From Mogibacterium diversum (GTDB lineage: Bacteria > Bacillota > Clostridia > Peptostreptococcales > Anaerovoracaceae), in the NCBI RefSeq assembly GCF_002998925.1, contig NZ_CP027228.1, forward strand, positions 186,001-250,000: DNA of 64,000 nucleotides. The letters are read 5' to 3'. Below are positions 8,462 to 17,374 of the stretch, in pieces. The notes below the pieces were generated by a model. That model saw nothing but the letters and a program-made list of their open reading frames with translations, was not told the DNA's origin and did not search any database. The translations under genes were made by a program, and so were the position numbers. The first letter of the stretch is position 1, and every line of letters starts with the position of its first letter.

Positions 8462-9766
8462 ATGTCAGAATGCGTAGTAATTGCTGATGATCTTACAGGT
8501 GGTAATGCGACTGGAGTATTGCTTAAAAAGATGAAATACAAAGCGCATACCGTGATCAACCTAGCCGCTATAGAACCATCTCAGCTCGCTGAATGCGATT
8601 GTGTGATTTATCCTACTAACAGCAGAGGACTTACATCTGAAGTGGCATATGACAAGGTGTATGAGGCATGTGCAGCACTAGCTACCGAAGGAACGACTCT
8701 GTATTCACACAGAATAGATAGTACACTAAGAGGTAATCTTGGAAGTGAAACGGATGCGATGCTGGATTATCTCGGAGAGGACTATATAGCGATTTGTGCA
8801 CCGTGCTTCCCCGCTACTGGTCGTATTGTCTGCGGTGGGTATATGCTTGTAGATGGGGTACCACTACATAAAACCAATATCGCTATCGACCCAAAGACGC
8901 CTGTAAAAATATCTGAGGTAGCCGAGCTATTCCGGCAGCAGAGCAAGTATGGCGTGGTTTCAGTTAGGCTAAAGGAGCTCATGCACGGCAAGCATTATCT
9001 TGCAGATATAATAAATTCAAATGTAGAGCAGGGGAACCGGATAATCTGTTTTGACTGTATAAGCCAAGAGGATCTCGATTTGATCGCAGATGCCTGTATA
9101 ACCAGCAAGAAGAAGATAGTGGCAGTTGATCCTGGAGTGTTTACAACGACACTTGCTAGAAAGCTAATCGTACCTAAGGATCAACAGGTGGACAGCAGAA
9201 TACTTGCGGTTGTAGGAAGTGTAAATCCAAATGCCAAGGTTCAGATGGAAAATTTATGGCTTGCTCAGCGTACGCATAGAGTCATGGTCGTTACCAAAAG
9301 GTTGCTCGAAAGTGAGGCTGCTCGAAAGCACGAGATTGAAAGAGTAATCAAAGAAGTCCTTATCGGCTGTAACAAGAGGCAGGTGACGACAGTCGTTGGA
9401 GATGGAATTTATCCCGAAAATCGCATAGATTTCAGACCTTATATGGATTTACTCCAATGCTCGATGGATGAAGTGTCTTGCATAATAAACGATTCTTTTG
9501 CAGAAATCGCTTATGAGGTATTTAAGAAAGAGTCATCTTTTAGAGCCATGTATACAAGTGGAGGAGATATTACAGTTTCTGTCTGTGATAGGTTCAATAC
9601 TGCGGGTCTTAGACTACGTGATGAAGTTCTGCCTCTTGCAGCTTATGGCAAATTCCTCGGTGGAGAATTCGACGGGGTTCACCTGATTACGAAGGGTGGA
9701 AGTCAAGGCGGACCTGATGCAATCAACTTATGTATAACGTATCTTAAGGAGAAGCTGTACATTTAA
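8462..9766 (+). CDS. Four-carbon acid sugar kinase (DUF1537), second copy
   Basis: The 434-residue DUF1537 kinase has an N-terminal VVIADDLTGGNATGVLL motif (residues 5-21), YSHRIDSTLRGNLGSE (about 81-96), and C-terminal nucleotide-domain elements TSGGD and KGGSQGGPDAI. The ADDLTGG form is the common one in D-threonate/D-erythronate kinases (DtnK/DenK), whereas the first copy has DDDPTG. It sits directly upstream of a PdxA2-like dehydrogenase. That pairing is the known D-threonate or D-erythronate route: 4-phosphorylation, then oxidative decarboxylation to dihydroxyacetone phosphate. I infer this is the partner of pdxA2. AAGGAG lies six bases before the ATG, 10 bases after the previous stop. 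Confidence 0.85.
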   Translation: MSECVVIADDLTGGNATGVLLKKMKYKAHTVINLAAIEPSQLAECDCVIYPTNSRGLTSEVAYDKVYEACAALATEGTTLYSHRIDSTLRGNLGSETDAMLDYLGEDYIAICAPCFPATGRIVCGGYMLVDGVPLHKTNIAIDPKTPVKISEVAELFRQQSKYGVVSVRLKELMHGKHYLADIINSNVEQGNRIICFDCISQEDLDLIADACITSKKKIVAVDPGVFTTTLARKLIVPKDQQVDSRILAVVGSVNPNAKVQMENLWLAQRTHRVMVVTKRLLESEAARKHEIERVIKEVLIGCNKRQVTTVVGDGIYPENRIDFRPYMDLLQCSMDEVSCIINDSFAEIAYEVFKKESSFRAMYTSGGDITVSVCDRFNTAGLRLRDEVLPLAAYGKFLGGEFDGVHLITKGGSQGGPDAINLCITYLKEKLYI

Positions 9767-9793
9767 ATAATATCTAAGAAAGGAAATATGTAT

Positions 9794-10792
9794 ATGGAAA
9801 AGCCAATTATTGCGGTTACGATGGGTGATCCAGCTGGAATCGGTCCAGAGATTGTTGCAAAGTCCATCGCTGACAAAGCAACATATGATGTAGCTAGATG
9901 CATCGTAATTGGAGACAAGAAGGTCATGGAAAAGGCCATTGAGATCGTTGGGGCTGACCTCAAGGTTAATGTAGTTGACAGTCCTGCAGATGGAGATTAT
10001 TCTTACGGCGTTCTCAACATGATTGACCTAGATAATATCGATATGAGCAGGTTCGAATATGGCAAGATAAATGCTATGTGCGGACAGGCTGCATTTGACT
10101 ACATCAAGAAAAGTATCGAGATTACTATGGATAAGCAGGCTGATGCGGTTGCGACGACTCCTATCAATAAGGAATCGCTACATGCTGCAGAAGTTGACTT
10201 TATTGGGCATACGGAGATCTTTGGCGCCTTAACAGGCACAGCGGATCCGCTTACAATGTTCGAGACAAACGGGTTAAGGGTGTTCTTCCTCACAAGACAT
10301 AAGTCTCTAAGAGACATGCTCGATGATATCAAGAAGGATAGAATTATAGATTATGTAGAGAGATGTACAGATGCGCTGAGAAGGCTCGGTGTTAAGGAGG
10401 GTACGATGGCTGTTGCAGGTCTTAACCCTCATTCTGGTGAGCACGGGCTCTTTGGATGGGAAGAGGTCAAGGAAATTGCTCCAGCTGTTGAGGAATTAAA
10501 GGAGAGAGGATTTAATGTTGCAGGACCGGTTCCTGCTGATTCTGTATTCCATCAGGCTGCTCAAGGCAGATTTAACAGCGTCCTATCCCTATATCATGAT
10601 CAGGGGCATATCGCTACTAAAACACTGGACTTTGACAGAACGATTTCTATCACTAACGGAATGCCAATTCTACGTACATCCGTAGACCATGGTACGGCAT
10701 TCGATATTGCTGGCAAAGGCATTGCAGGTGCTGTCAGCATGGAAGAGGCTATTAGATTGGCTGCAAAATACGCACCATTCTTTAAGCAGTAA
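9794..10792 (+). CDS. pdxA2: PdxA-family 4-phospho-D-threonate/erythronate dehydrogenase
   Basis: The 332-residue PdxA-family protein has the N-terminal VTMGDPAGIGPEI, the metal/substrate motif GHTEIFG, the loop GLNPHSGEHGLFG, and two further metal-ligand segments: LYHDQGHIATKT near the C-terminus and DHGTAFDIAGKG after it. PdxA proper makes pyridoxal 5'-phosphate. PdxA2 paralogues next to DUF1537 kinases oxidise and decarboxylate 4-phospho-D-threonate or -erythronate to dihydroxyacetone phosphate. The neighbouring kinase and GntP permease make the catabolic role far more likely. Two ATGs are close together (9788 and 9794); the second has AAAGGA at better spacing and is preferred. Confidence 0.85.
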   Translation: MEKPIIAVTMGDPAGIGPEIVAKSIADKATYDVARCIVIGDKKVMEKAIEIVGADLKVNVVDSPADGDYSYGVLNMIDLDNIDMSRFEYGKINAMCGQAAFDYIKKSIEITMDKQADAVATTPINKESLHAAEVDFIGHTEIFGALTGTADPLTMFETNGLRVFFLTRHKSLRDMLDDIKKDRIIDYVERCTDALRRLGVKEGTMAVAGLNPHSGEHGLFGWEEVKEIAPAVEELKERGFNVAGPVPADSVFHQAAQGRFNSVLSLYHDQGHIATKTLDFDRTISITNGMPILRTSVDHGTAFDIAGKGIAGAVSMEEAIRLAAKYAPFFKQ

Positions 10793-10819
10793 TATATTAT
10801 TTTCTTAAGGAGGACTATT

Positions 10820-12232
10820 ATGATTAATGGCCTAGACGGGCAGAGGATGCTGATTGCACTTCTAATTGGTATTGCAATACTTATTATCCTCGTGCTCAAA
10901 ACCAAGGTGCAGGCTTTCTTGGCACTTATTGTCACCACAGTTATCGTCGGAATAATCGGAGGGATGCCTCTAGCTACCGAGATGATTAAAGTCGATGGCA
11001 TCGAGAAGCCGTTTGGTATTGTAAATTCCATCACAACTGGATTCGGAGGGACCCTAGGTAACATCGGAATCATCATCGGTTTTGGAGTTATGATGGGAGA
11101 GATTTTTGAAGTCTCTGGAGCAGCGAAGCGAATGGCTTATTCGTTCCTAAGACTGTTCGGAAAGGGAAGAGAGGAGGAGGCGCTTGCGCTAACTGGATTC
11201 TTCGTATCGATTCCAATTTTCTGCGACTCAGGATTCATCGTACTTGCACCTATCGCAAAGGCTCTATCAGAGTCAACTAAAAAGTCTGTAATTGGACTTG
11301 GAGTTGCTCTAGCATCTGGCCTTGTAATAACTCACTCGCTTGTACCACCTACACCAGGGCCTCTTGGTGTTGCAGGTATCTTTGGTATAGATGTTGGCAA
11401 GTTCATACTAATGACATTGGTTCTTGCGGTTCCAATGACATTTGCTTGTATCGCATACTCTCGAAAAGTTCTATCAAAGAAGTTCTATAGGCTAGTTAAG
11501 GAAGACGGAGTTATAGAAAAGGCTGAATATCAGGAGCCAGACTATGAGGCGGCATTTAACATGGACATGTCCGGTGTTCCTGGAACATTTGAATCATTTG
11601 CTCCACTGCTTCTCCCTATAGTGCTCATACTTATCAATACAGTTGCAACTGCTATGGGCAAGACAGATGGCATTATGAAGGTTCTTATCTTCCTTGGACA
11701 GCCAATCGTTGCGGTTGGGCTTGGACTAATCGTTGCTATATTTACGCTAGGCAGACCTTTCAGCAGAGAGGAGCTTCTAGCTGCTATGGAGAGAGGTATG
11801 GCAAGCGCTGGTATTATCATGCTGGTAACTGGCGGCGGCGGTGCTCTTGGTCAGATCATCAAAGATTCTGGACTTGGTACATACATGGCAGATGGACTTG
11901 CAAAGGCTGCAGTTCCTATGATCATCCTGCCACTCGTTATTTCGACAGCAATGCGTTTCATTCAGGGATCTGGTACTGTTGCTATGACGACAGCTGCGAG
12001 CATTTCTGCACCAATCCTACTAGCGGCAGGTGTTAACCCAATGCTCGGAGCAATCGCATGCTGCGTGGGATCATTATTCTTCGGCTACTTCAACGACAGC
12101 TATTTCTGGGTAGTTAACAGGACACTAGGAGTTTCAGAGGCCAAGGAGCAGCTTCAGGTTTGGTCAATAACATCGACAATTGCATGGGCAGTTGGTGTTG
12201 TTGAAGTAATCGCACTCAGCTTCTTTATGTAA
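10820..12232 (+). CDS. GntP-family gluconate/acid-sugar:H+ symporter
   Basis: The 470-residue, strongly hydrophobic protein has at least twelve membrane segments. Family blocks include IGFGVMMGEIFEVSGAAKRM, FVSIPIFCDSGFIVLAPI (about residues 129-146), and SLVPPTPGPLGVAG, with a second-half signature FIQGSGTVAMTTAAS. These mark the GntP (gluconate permease) family, which imports gluconate and other sugar acids with protons. Here it probably supplies the tetronic or aldonic acid used by the enzymes around it. AAGGAGG is placed seven bases before the ATG. A hairpin follows the gene (12282-12306), which could partly separate it from the aldolase gene. Confidence 0.9.
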   Translation: MINGLDGQRMLIALLIGIAILIILVLKTKVQAFLALIVTTVIVGIIGGMPLATEMIKVDGIEKPFGIVNSITTGFGGTLGNIGIIIGFGVMMGEIFEVSGAAKRMAYSFLRLFGKGREEEALALTGFFVSIPIFCDSGFIVLAPIAKALSESTKKSVIGLGVALASGLVITHSLVPPTPGPLGVAGIFGIDVGKFILMTLVLAVPMTFACIAYSRKVLSKKFYRLVKEDGVIEKAEYQEPDYEAAFNMDMSGVPGTFESFAPLLLPIVLILINTVATAMGKTDGIMKVLIFLGQPIVAVGLGLIVAIFTLGRPFSREELLAAMERGMASAGIIMLVTGGGGALGQIIKDSGLGTYMADGLAKAAVPMIILPLVISTAMRFIQGSGTVAMTTAASISAPILLAAGVNPMLGAIACCVGSLFFGYFNDSYFWVVNRTLGVSEAKEQLQVWSITSTIAWAVGVVEVIALSFFM

Positions 12233-12281
12233 TTCGTTGCATATAAGAGGATGAGGATATACAATAGAATAAATTAGATTG

Positions 12282-12306
12282 CAGGCACCGTATCATTCGG
12301 TGCCTG
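12282..12306 (+). terminator. Hairpin after gntP, probable partial terminator
   Basis: A 9-bp GC-rich stem CAGGCACCG/CGGTGCCTG with a 7-base loop is followed by TGTTATTTAG, a weak U tract. It may act as an internal terminator or an mRNA end-protecting hairpin within the acid-sugar locus. Confidence 0.5.
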
Positions 12307-12327
12307 TGTTATTTAGTCTAGATGAAG

Positions 12328-12341
12328 CTGTTTCGAAACAG
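12328..12341. promoter_or_regulatory. 14-bp perfect palindrome upstream of the aldolase gene
   Basis: CTGTTTCGAAACAG is a perfect palindrome 18 bases before the ATG of the aldolase gene. It could be an operator for an unidentified regulator, or a small RNA hairpin near the ribosome binding site (AAAGGGG). No regulator gene lies inside the locus. Confidence 0.35.
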
Positions 12342-12358
12342 GTAAAGGGGTATAAGAT

Positions 12359-13198
12359 ATGAGTTTGGTAACTATGGATATGCTTGTTCAGCGTGCATGG
12401 GCAGAGGGAAGCTGTATTCCTGCATTTAATGTAGGCAACCTAGAGATGATTCGCGGTGCAATTAGAGCGGCAGAGGAACTTGATAAGCCGATAATCATTC
12501 AGATTGCCGAAAGGCTGCTTAAGTATTCTCCGCTCGAGTACATAGGACCAGCGATGGTGAATGCAGCTAAGGCTGCTAAAGTTGATGTGGCTGTTAATAT
12601 GGATCACAGCAGCAGTTTTTATGTGATAGAGGAGGCGCTAGAACTTGGATTTACGTCGGTAATGTACGACGGTTCGACTAATCCATACGAAGATAATATA
12701 ATTGGAACCCGTAGGGCATATGAACTTGCAAGTAAGTATGGTGCGTCAGTTGAAGGTGAACTCGGACTAGTTGGAGGTAGCGAGGATGGTCTAAGTGACC
12801 ACGGTATTAAGTGTACAAATCCTGATTTGGCACACGATTTCTGTGAGAAGACTGGTGTTTCTGCGCTTGCTGTTGCAATTGGTAATGCTCACGGTGATTA
12901 TCCTGTGGCTCCAGAGCTTGCATTTGATATACTCGAAGAGATAAATCATAAGGCGGGAAAACCATTGGTGCTCCATGGTGGTTCAGGTCTTACAGATGAT
13001 GATTTTAGGAAGGCCGTATCGCTAGGGATTGCCAAGATTAATATTGGGACCGCTAGCTTTAAAAATGTTACAGGATTCGCAGCTAATTACCTTGCAAGCG
13101 AAGGAAAGCATGACTACTTCGGCCTAAATACTGCGATGACACAGGGAATGTATGAGAATGCACTTAGACATATCAAAGTGTTTACAGGGATTGAATAA
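12359..13198 (+). CDS. Class II ketose-bisphosphate-type aldolase
   Basis: The 279-residue protein belongs to the fructose/tagatose-bisphosphate aldolase class II family. Visible features are PAFNVGNLEMIRGAI near the N-terminus, the catalytic D82-H83 in NMDHSSS, EGELG (about 133-137), the zinc histidines H178 (GNAHGDYP) and H206 (VLHGGSGL), and a phosphate loop KINIGTASF. It is shorter than classical Fba and lies in the range of tagatose-bisphosphate (GatY/KbaY-like) enzymes. In the acid-sugar locus it probably cleaves a phosphorylated keto-acid or ketose into dihydroxyacetone phosphate and an aldehyde; the substrate is unknown. It is followed after one base by the HD-protein start codon. Confidence 0.85.
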   Translation: MSLVTMDMLVQRAWAEGSCIPAFNVGNLEMIRGAIRAAEELDKPIIIQIAERLLKYSPLEYIGPAMVNAAKAAKVDVAVNMDHSSSFYVIEEALELGFTSVMYDGSTNPYEDNIIGTRRAYELASKYGASVEGELGLVGGSEDGLSDHGIKCTNPDLAHDFCEKTGVSALAVAIGNAHGDYPVAPELAFDILEEINHKAGKPLVLHGGSGLTDDDFRKAVSLGIAKINIGTASFKNVTGFAANYLASEGKHDYFGLNTAMTQGMYENALRHIKVFTGIE

Positions 13199-13199
13199 T

Positions 13200-13727
13200 A
13201 TGTATATTGATAAGGAAAAACAGCAGGAATTATTCGCTAAATATAATACGCCGAAGCATGTACAGCGTCACTGCGACGAGGTTGCAAGGGTCGCTGTGGT
13301 TATCGCTGAACGCCTTAAGGATAAGGGAATACAGATCAATGTGGATGAACTACGAGGTGCGGCATTGGTTCACGACGTGTTAAGAACAGAAAAAGATCAC
13401 GATAAGCTTGGAGCCGAAGTATTGATGAATATGAATCTTCCACATGAGGCCGAGCTTGTGAGACGCCATATGACTTATCATCCATTTAATCATGCGGATA
13501 GGTTTAAGGAGATAGATATACTCTGCCTTGCGGACCGCCTGGTCAAGGAGGATTGCTATGTCGGACTCGACGAGAGGATGCAGTACTTAATAGATAAGCC
13601 AGGAAAGACGCCAGCGCGAACTGAGCGAATCCTGAAAGCGAAAGCTCATACGCAGGGGATAATAGATGAACTAGAGGAAGTCCTTGGGATCACACTCGAC
13701 GAACTGTGCCATAAAGATGTTAAATAG
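13200..13727 (+). CDS. HD-domain phosphohydrolase-like protein
   Basis: The 175-residue protein has an HD superfamily core. A first histidine in the KHVQRHCDEVA helix (about 20-24) precedes the HD doublet in ALVHDVL (58-59), a histidine around 90 in RRHMTYHP, and a final metal-site aspartate in CLADRLV (about 112). HD proteins of this size are metal-dependent phosphohydrolases for nucleotides or small phosphorylated compounds. The start at 13200 follows the aldolase stop by one base, implying translational coupling. The frame itself opens earlier at 13152 inside the aldolase gene. Its co-translation with the aldolase suggests a housekeeping role for a phosphorylated intermediate, which is inference. 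Confidence 0.7.
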   Translation: MYIDKEKQQELFAKYNTPKHVQRHCDEVARVAVVIAERLKDKGIQINVDELRGAALVHDVLRTEKDHDKLGAEVLMNMNLPHEAELVRRHMTYHPFNHADRFKEIDILCLADRLVKEDCYVGLDERMQYLIDKPGKTPARTERILKAKAHTQGIIDELEEVLGITLDELCHKDVK

Positions 13728-13766
13728 ATATGGTGTAAAATATTTAATTTTATGCAGTTTATTTAC

Positions 13767-13796
13767 TTGAATAGTCAATTGTAAAATTAGTATAAT
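13767..13796 (+). promoter_or_regulatory. Promoter of the surface-protein gene
   Basis: TTGAAT (13767-13772), an 18-base spacer and a consensus TATAAT (13791-13796) lie about 90 bases upstream of the surface protein start. Confidence 0.65.
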
Positions 13797-13887
13797 CTAG
13801 TGATCGTATAGCGTGTATACAGATGCGCATTTGAATACTTCGGAGTATGCTTATCTCATCTGTATTTTTATTAATGAGGGAGGGAAT

Positions 13888-16080
13888 ATGAACAAGAAGA
13901 GATGTAGAAGCATCCTGCTTTCGCTGGCTTTGATGTGCAGCATGATCATTACCGTTATGCCACTTTCAGCGTTTGCAGAATCAACTACTACGACTCAGAT
14001 AGCTCCGGCTTCGAGGACATATAAGGTTCGTCATATCAGGCAGGGCCTTAATGGAAGCTATAGTGATGAGTCAATGGCTGAATACGAGAGACTTACTGGG
14101 AATGTAGGAGAAAGGACTAATGCATCTGCAAACCGCTCATACAGCGGATTTCAGGCTTTAGTCCCAGAGCAGGTAAAGATTGCTCCTAGTGGAGATATTA
14201 CGGTTTCCGTTTATTATGCTAGAAGATCCTATACAACATATTTTAAAACTGGGGACACATCGAAGGATTTCTATAAGACGTATGTGTACGGTGCAGTACA
14301 GACTGCTCCGCCAAGTCCGGTTATACCTGGAAAGAACTTTGTCCGCTGGACATATAAAGACGATAATGGTGTATGGAAGACATGGACTCCGAGTACACAA
14401 CCTGCAAAGGATGTTACCGTATATGCGGAGTATGACGTTCCAGCGCAGGCAGAGTACGTTATAAATTATTGGTACCAGAACAACACGGATGAAGTTAATA
14501 CACCGGATGATCAGAAGACATATACGCTTTTTGATCATGAAACTAAGACTCAGAATGTTAATACACCAGTGGTTTACAATGGTGAGACTCGTGAGAATAC
14601 ATACGTAAAATACAATCAGGCTAAGACAGATGCTGAAAACGCAGGCAAGGTAGTGGGAGCAGATGGTAAGACTGTTGTAAATGTATATTACGATCGCCCT
14701 GTGATGACTTTTACGAAAGTATATTACAACTTAACTACAGGTGCTGAAGAGAAGAGAGAAGATTTTAAGGGTATATATGGCCACTCTACAAATGGCATAT
14801 TCTCCCTTGAGCCAGAGTTAAGGTGGACTACGAGAGATGATCCGGATAGTTATACTACGGAGAAGAGTTCTTTTTCAGTTGCTCCAAATTTTATGACAGG
14901 TCCTTATAATGCGGAATTTCATGCTAGAAGAACAGCGGTGGTAGTTCAGAAGGCAATCTATGTCATCATCCACAACCAGAATGTTGATGGAACATGGACA
15001 AAGGATATGTCCAGCACTAAGAGTCAAAAGAATACAGAGAGATATTCAAATTTCTATACGTATTTCACATCTGGACTAGCTTATAAGTACATATTCTACT
15101 ACTGGACAAATGGCGAAAATGATTTCACTACAGATGTTAGTGCTGCGAACCCAGCCTTGAATCCGTACACCTCAAATAGCCGTATATATATACTAAGAAA
15201 TAACCAGCTAGTAAACGACTATGACGGTGATGGTGTGGAATATCTGCATGCATATGCGGAAAGGGTGCAGTACCAGCTTCGCTTTATAAATGCAGATAAT
15301 GCATCGGTGACGATGTACAGTGGGGCTCCGCTCTCTTCTCTAGCGAAGTCTTCTCTAGATAATCCTATTAGGCCAGCATCGGTTCCAGCACACTATGTAT
15401 TTGCAGGATGGTACACGGATGCGAGCTTCAAGGATAGTACGAAGCTGACAGATGATGCAAAGATTGGTACTCAAGACTATTTCCTTTACGCAAAGTGGGA
15501 GGAGCCTCATGTAAAGGTCACTGTAGTTAGCAACGGTGCAGTTTCTGAACTTCCGTCAACGATTGACATCCCTAAGATGGGAAGCGTTTATAGAGATTTG
15601 CCTATGATTCCTTCCAAGAATGGATATTGGTTCGACGGATGGTATAAGGATGCAGCTTTCACAGTTCCTTTTGATGTTAATGAAGCAATCGCAAGCGATA
15701 CTATTATCTATGCAAAATGGTCGTCGCGTAAACCAGCAAATTGGGAAGTTAGATATGTCGATGCGATGGGAAGAACCTTGGCGAGAAGCATTAGAGGAAC
15801 TGATAATTTGTACGATGTGCTCTACAAGGAAGCGTTAAATATTCCGGGCTACGCTGTGGACTTCTCGAGTAAGAATATCACTCTTTCGAATGATGACTCG
15901 GAAAACGTAATCGAGTTCGTATATACCGCAAAGCCTAGAACTGTACATAGAGTAAATAGAGTTAGTGATGCACCGAAGACAGGGGATGATAATAGCATTG
16001 GTCTAAGCATGGTGCTACTAGCATCATCTGTTATGGGATTGATATTTGCATTATACCGTAGAAAGAGGAGCGCACAATAA
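13888..16080 (+). CDS. Cell-wall-anchored InlB-type repeat surface protein
   Basis: The 730-residue secreted protein starts at 13888, where GGGAGGG precedes the ATG. A signal peptide covers about residues 1-30 (KKR charge, hydrophobic core, cleavage near AFAES). The body contains Listeria/Bacteroides-type InlB_B repeats, recognisable as FVRWTYKDD...VTVYAEYD, FAGWYTDASFKD...FLYAKWEEP and WFDGWYKDAAFT...IIYAKWSS. A MucBP-like segment, IPGYAVDFSSKNITLSNDD, precedes the anchor. The C-terminus is a sortase signal of the PKTGD type (APKTGDD), a hydrophobic stretch and RRKRSAQ. The likely role is adhesion or interaction with host or neighbouring cells. It has its own promoter and a following hairpin, so it is monocistronic. 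No sortase gene is nearby. Confidence 0.85.
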   Translation: MNKKRCRSILLSLALMCSMIITVMPLSAFAESTTTTQIAPASRTYKVRHIRQGLNGSYSDESMAEYERLTGNVGERTNASANRSYSGFQALVPEQVKIAPSGDITVSVYYARRSYTTYFKTGDTSKDFYKTYVYGAVQTAPPSPVIPGKNFVRWTYKDDNGVWKTWTPSTQPAKDVTVYAEYDVPAQAEYVINYWYQNNTDEVNTPDDQKTYTLFDHETKTQNVNTPVVYNGETRENTYVKYNQAKTDAENAGKVVGADGKTVVNVYYDRPVMTFTKVYYNLTTGAEEKREDFKGIYGHSTNGIFSLEPELRWTTRDDPDSYTTEKSSFSVAPNFMTGPYNAEFHARRTAVVVQKAIYVIIHNQNVDGTWTKDMSSTKSQKNTERYSNFYTYFTSGLAYKYIFYYWTNGENDFTTDVSAANPALNPYTSNSRIYILRNNQLVNDYDGDGVEYLHAYAERVQYQLRFINADNASVTMYSGAPLSSLAKSSLDNPIRPASVPAHYVFAGWYTDASFKDSTKLTDDAKIGTQDYFLYAKWEEPHVKVTVVSNGAVSELPSTIDIPKMGSVYRDLPMIPSKNGYWFDGWYKDAAFTVPFDVNEAIASDTIIYAKWSSRKPANWEVRYVDAMGRTLARSIRGTDNLYDVLYKEALNIPGYAVDFSSKNITLSNDDSENVIEFVYTAKPRTVHRVNRVSDAPKTGDDNSIGLSMVLLASSVMGLIFALYRRKRSAQ

Positions 16081-16105
16081 CAGCGATGCTGCTTCTAATA
16101 AAGTC

Positions 16106-16131
16106 AAGCAGGAGCCAATCGGCTCCTGCTT
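16106..16131. terminator. Terminator hairpin between convergent surface-protein and mnmA genes
   Basis: A perfect 11-bp stem (16106-16116 with 16121-16131) has an AATC loop. The U tracts on both sides are short (ATCTTATGAGTTTATTTTT on the plus side). It can serve both convergent transcripts. Confidence 0.65.
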
Positions 16132-16174
16132 ATCTTATGAGTTTATTTTTCTTTAATATAGCATGAGTGATATG

Positions 16175-17242
16175 CTAGACAATTTTTCCGCCACCTACGA
16201 CATAGTCGCCATCGTATACAACGACTGACTGCCCTTTTGTTATGGCGCGCTGAGGTTCATCGAATACTATTTTAACTTCAGTTTCGCTTAGAGGCGTAAT
16301 GGTGGCTGGTGCCTCTTTGTGCTTATATCTAATTCGCGCTTTAGCTCTGAAAGGCGCATCTGGGCAGGCGATTGAAACCCAGTTGAAATTATGTGCAGTC
16401 AGCTCTCTTTTGAATAGATCTTCGTTTGAACCGAGCACTACCTCGTTGTTATCCACATCGATATATTGTACATACATCGGGTGCTTAAGTGCGAGTCCAA
16501 GTCCCTTGCGCTGACCGACTGTATAATGGATTATCCCCCTGTGGATGCCTAGTACATTGCCATCCATGTCTACGAAATTGCCAGAAGCTATCTTTTTTCC
16601 TGTGTATCTTTCTATAAATGACGCGTAGTCACCATCTGGAATAAAGCAAATATCTTGAGACTCCTTGCGTTTTGCGCTTATGAATCCATGAGCTTCAGCA
16701 ATTGTTCTAGTTTCTGATTTATGCATTGAACCGAGAGGGAACATAGTGTGTGATAACTGCTCCTGACTTAAAGAATAGAGCACATAACTCTGATCTTTAG
16801 ACAAATCGACAGCTTTCTTAAGCTTGTATCTTCCATCTTCTCCATGCTCTACAATGACGTAATGGCCGGTGGCTATGTAATCCTGACCTAATTCCTTACC
16901 AGCTCTAAAGAGCTCATCAAACTTTAGAGTCCTATTGCAATCTACACATGGATTCGGTGTTATGCCGTGCTCATAAGCGCTTATAAATTTACTTATAACC
17001 TTTTCCTCGAACTCTGGTCTAAAATCGCAGACCTCAAAAGGAATACCTAGGCTATTAGCGACACTCTTTGCATCATTTATATTTTCAAGGCTGCAGCATG
17101 TTTTAGCATCGCTGCCGATTGTATCATTATCATACAGCCTCATCGTTACCCCTGTTGCATCATGACCAGCTTCCTTTACAAGAAGAGCTGCCACACTGCT
17201 ATCTACTCCGCCGCTCATGGCGACGAGAACTTTCTTTTTCAT
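16175..17242 (-). CDS. mnmA: tRNA 2-thiouridine(34) synthase MnmA
   Basis: This 355-residue enzyme thiolates U34 of tRNA-Lys, -Glu and -Gln using persulfide sulfur and ATP. The PP-loop SGGVDSS is at residues 10-16. The catalytic cysteine pair is C102 (NPCVDCNRTLKFD) and C199 (SQDICFI), the same numbers as in the Escherichia coli protein. The C-terminal beta-barrel part includes HYTVGQRKGLG and the final VVYDGDYVVGGG. AGGAG lies seven bases upstream of the ATG at 17242. It is transcribed alone on the minus strand, divergent from the metal-efflux operon; no IscS-type cysteine desulfurase is in the window. Confidence 0.95.
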   Translation of the reverse strand: MKKKVLVAMSGGVDSSVAALLVKEAGHDATGVTMRLYDNDTIGSDAKTCCSLENINDAKSVANSLGIPFEVCDFRPEFEEKVISKFISAYEHGITPNPCVDCNRTLKFDELFRAGKELGQDYIATGHYVIVEHGEDGRYKLKKAVDLSKDQSYVLYSLSQEQLSHTMFPLGSMHKSETRTIAEAHGFISAKRKESQDICFIPDGDYASFIERYTGKKIASGNFVDMDGNVLGIHRGIIHYTVGQRKGLGLALKHPMYVQYIDVDNNEVVLGSNEDLFKRELTAHNFNWVSIACPDAPFRAKARIRYKHKEAPATITPLSETEVKIVFDEPQRAITKGQSVVVYDGDYVVGGGKIV

Positions 17243-17336
17243 TTCTAGTCTCCTATTTCCATTGGATAACTGATTATAGCATAACTATTGCTTTTCGTAG
17301 TATTAGATATAGTACATGAATTTAATCAAAGACATG

Positions 17337-17365
17337 TTGACACCTTAAAAGCAGGAGAGTATATT
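17337..17365 (+). promoter_or_regulatory. Promoter of the metal-efflux operon
   Basis: Consensus -35 TTGACA (17337-17342), 17-base spacer and TATATT (17360-17365). It lies immediately upstream of the ArsR-type operator, so a bound repressor would cover the transcription start. Confidence 0.8.
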
Positions 17366-17374
17366 ATAAATGAA

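Noticed and set aside
10600..11076. 158-residue minus-strand open frame
   Set aside because: It overlaps the ends of pdxA2 and gntP in antisense and shows no family features.
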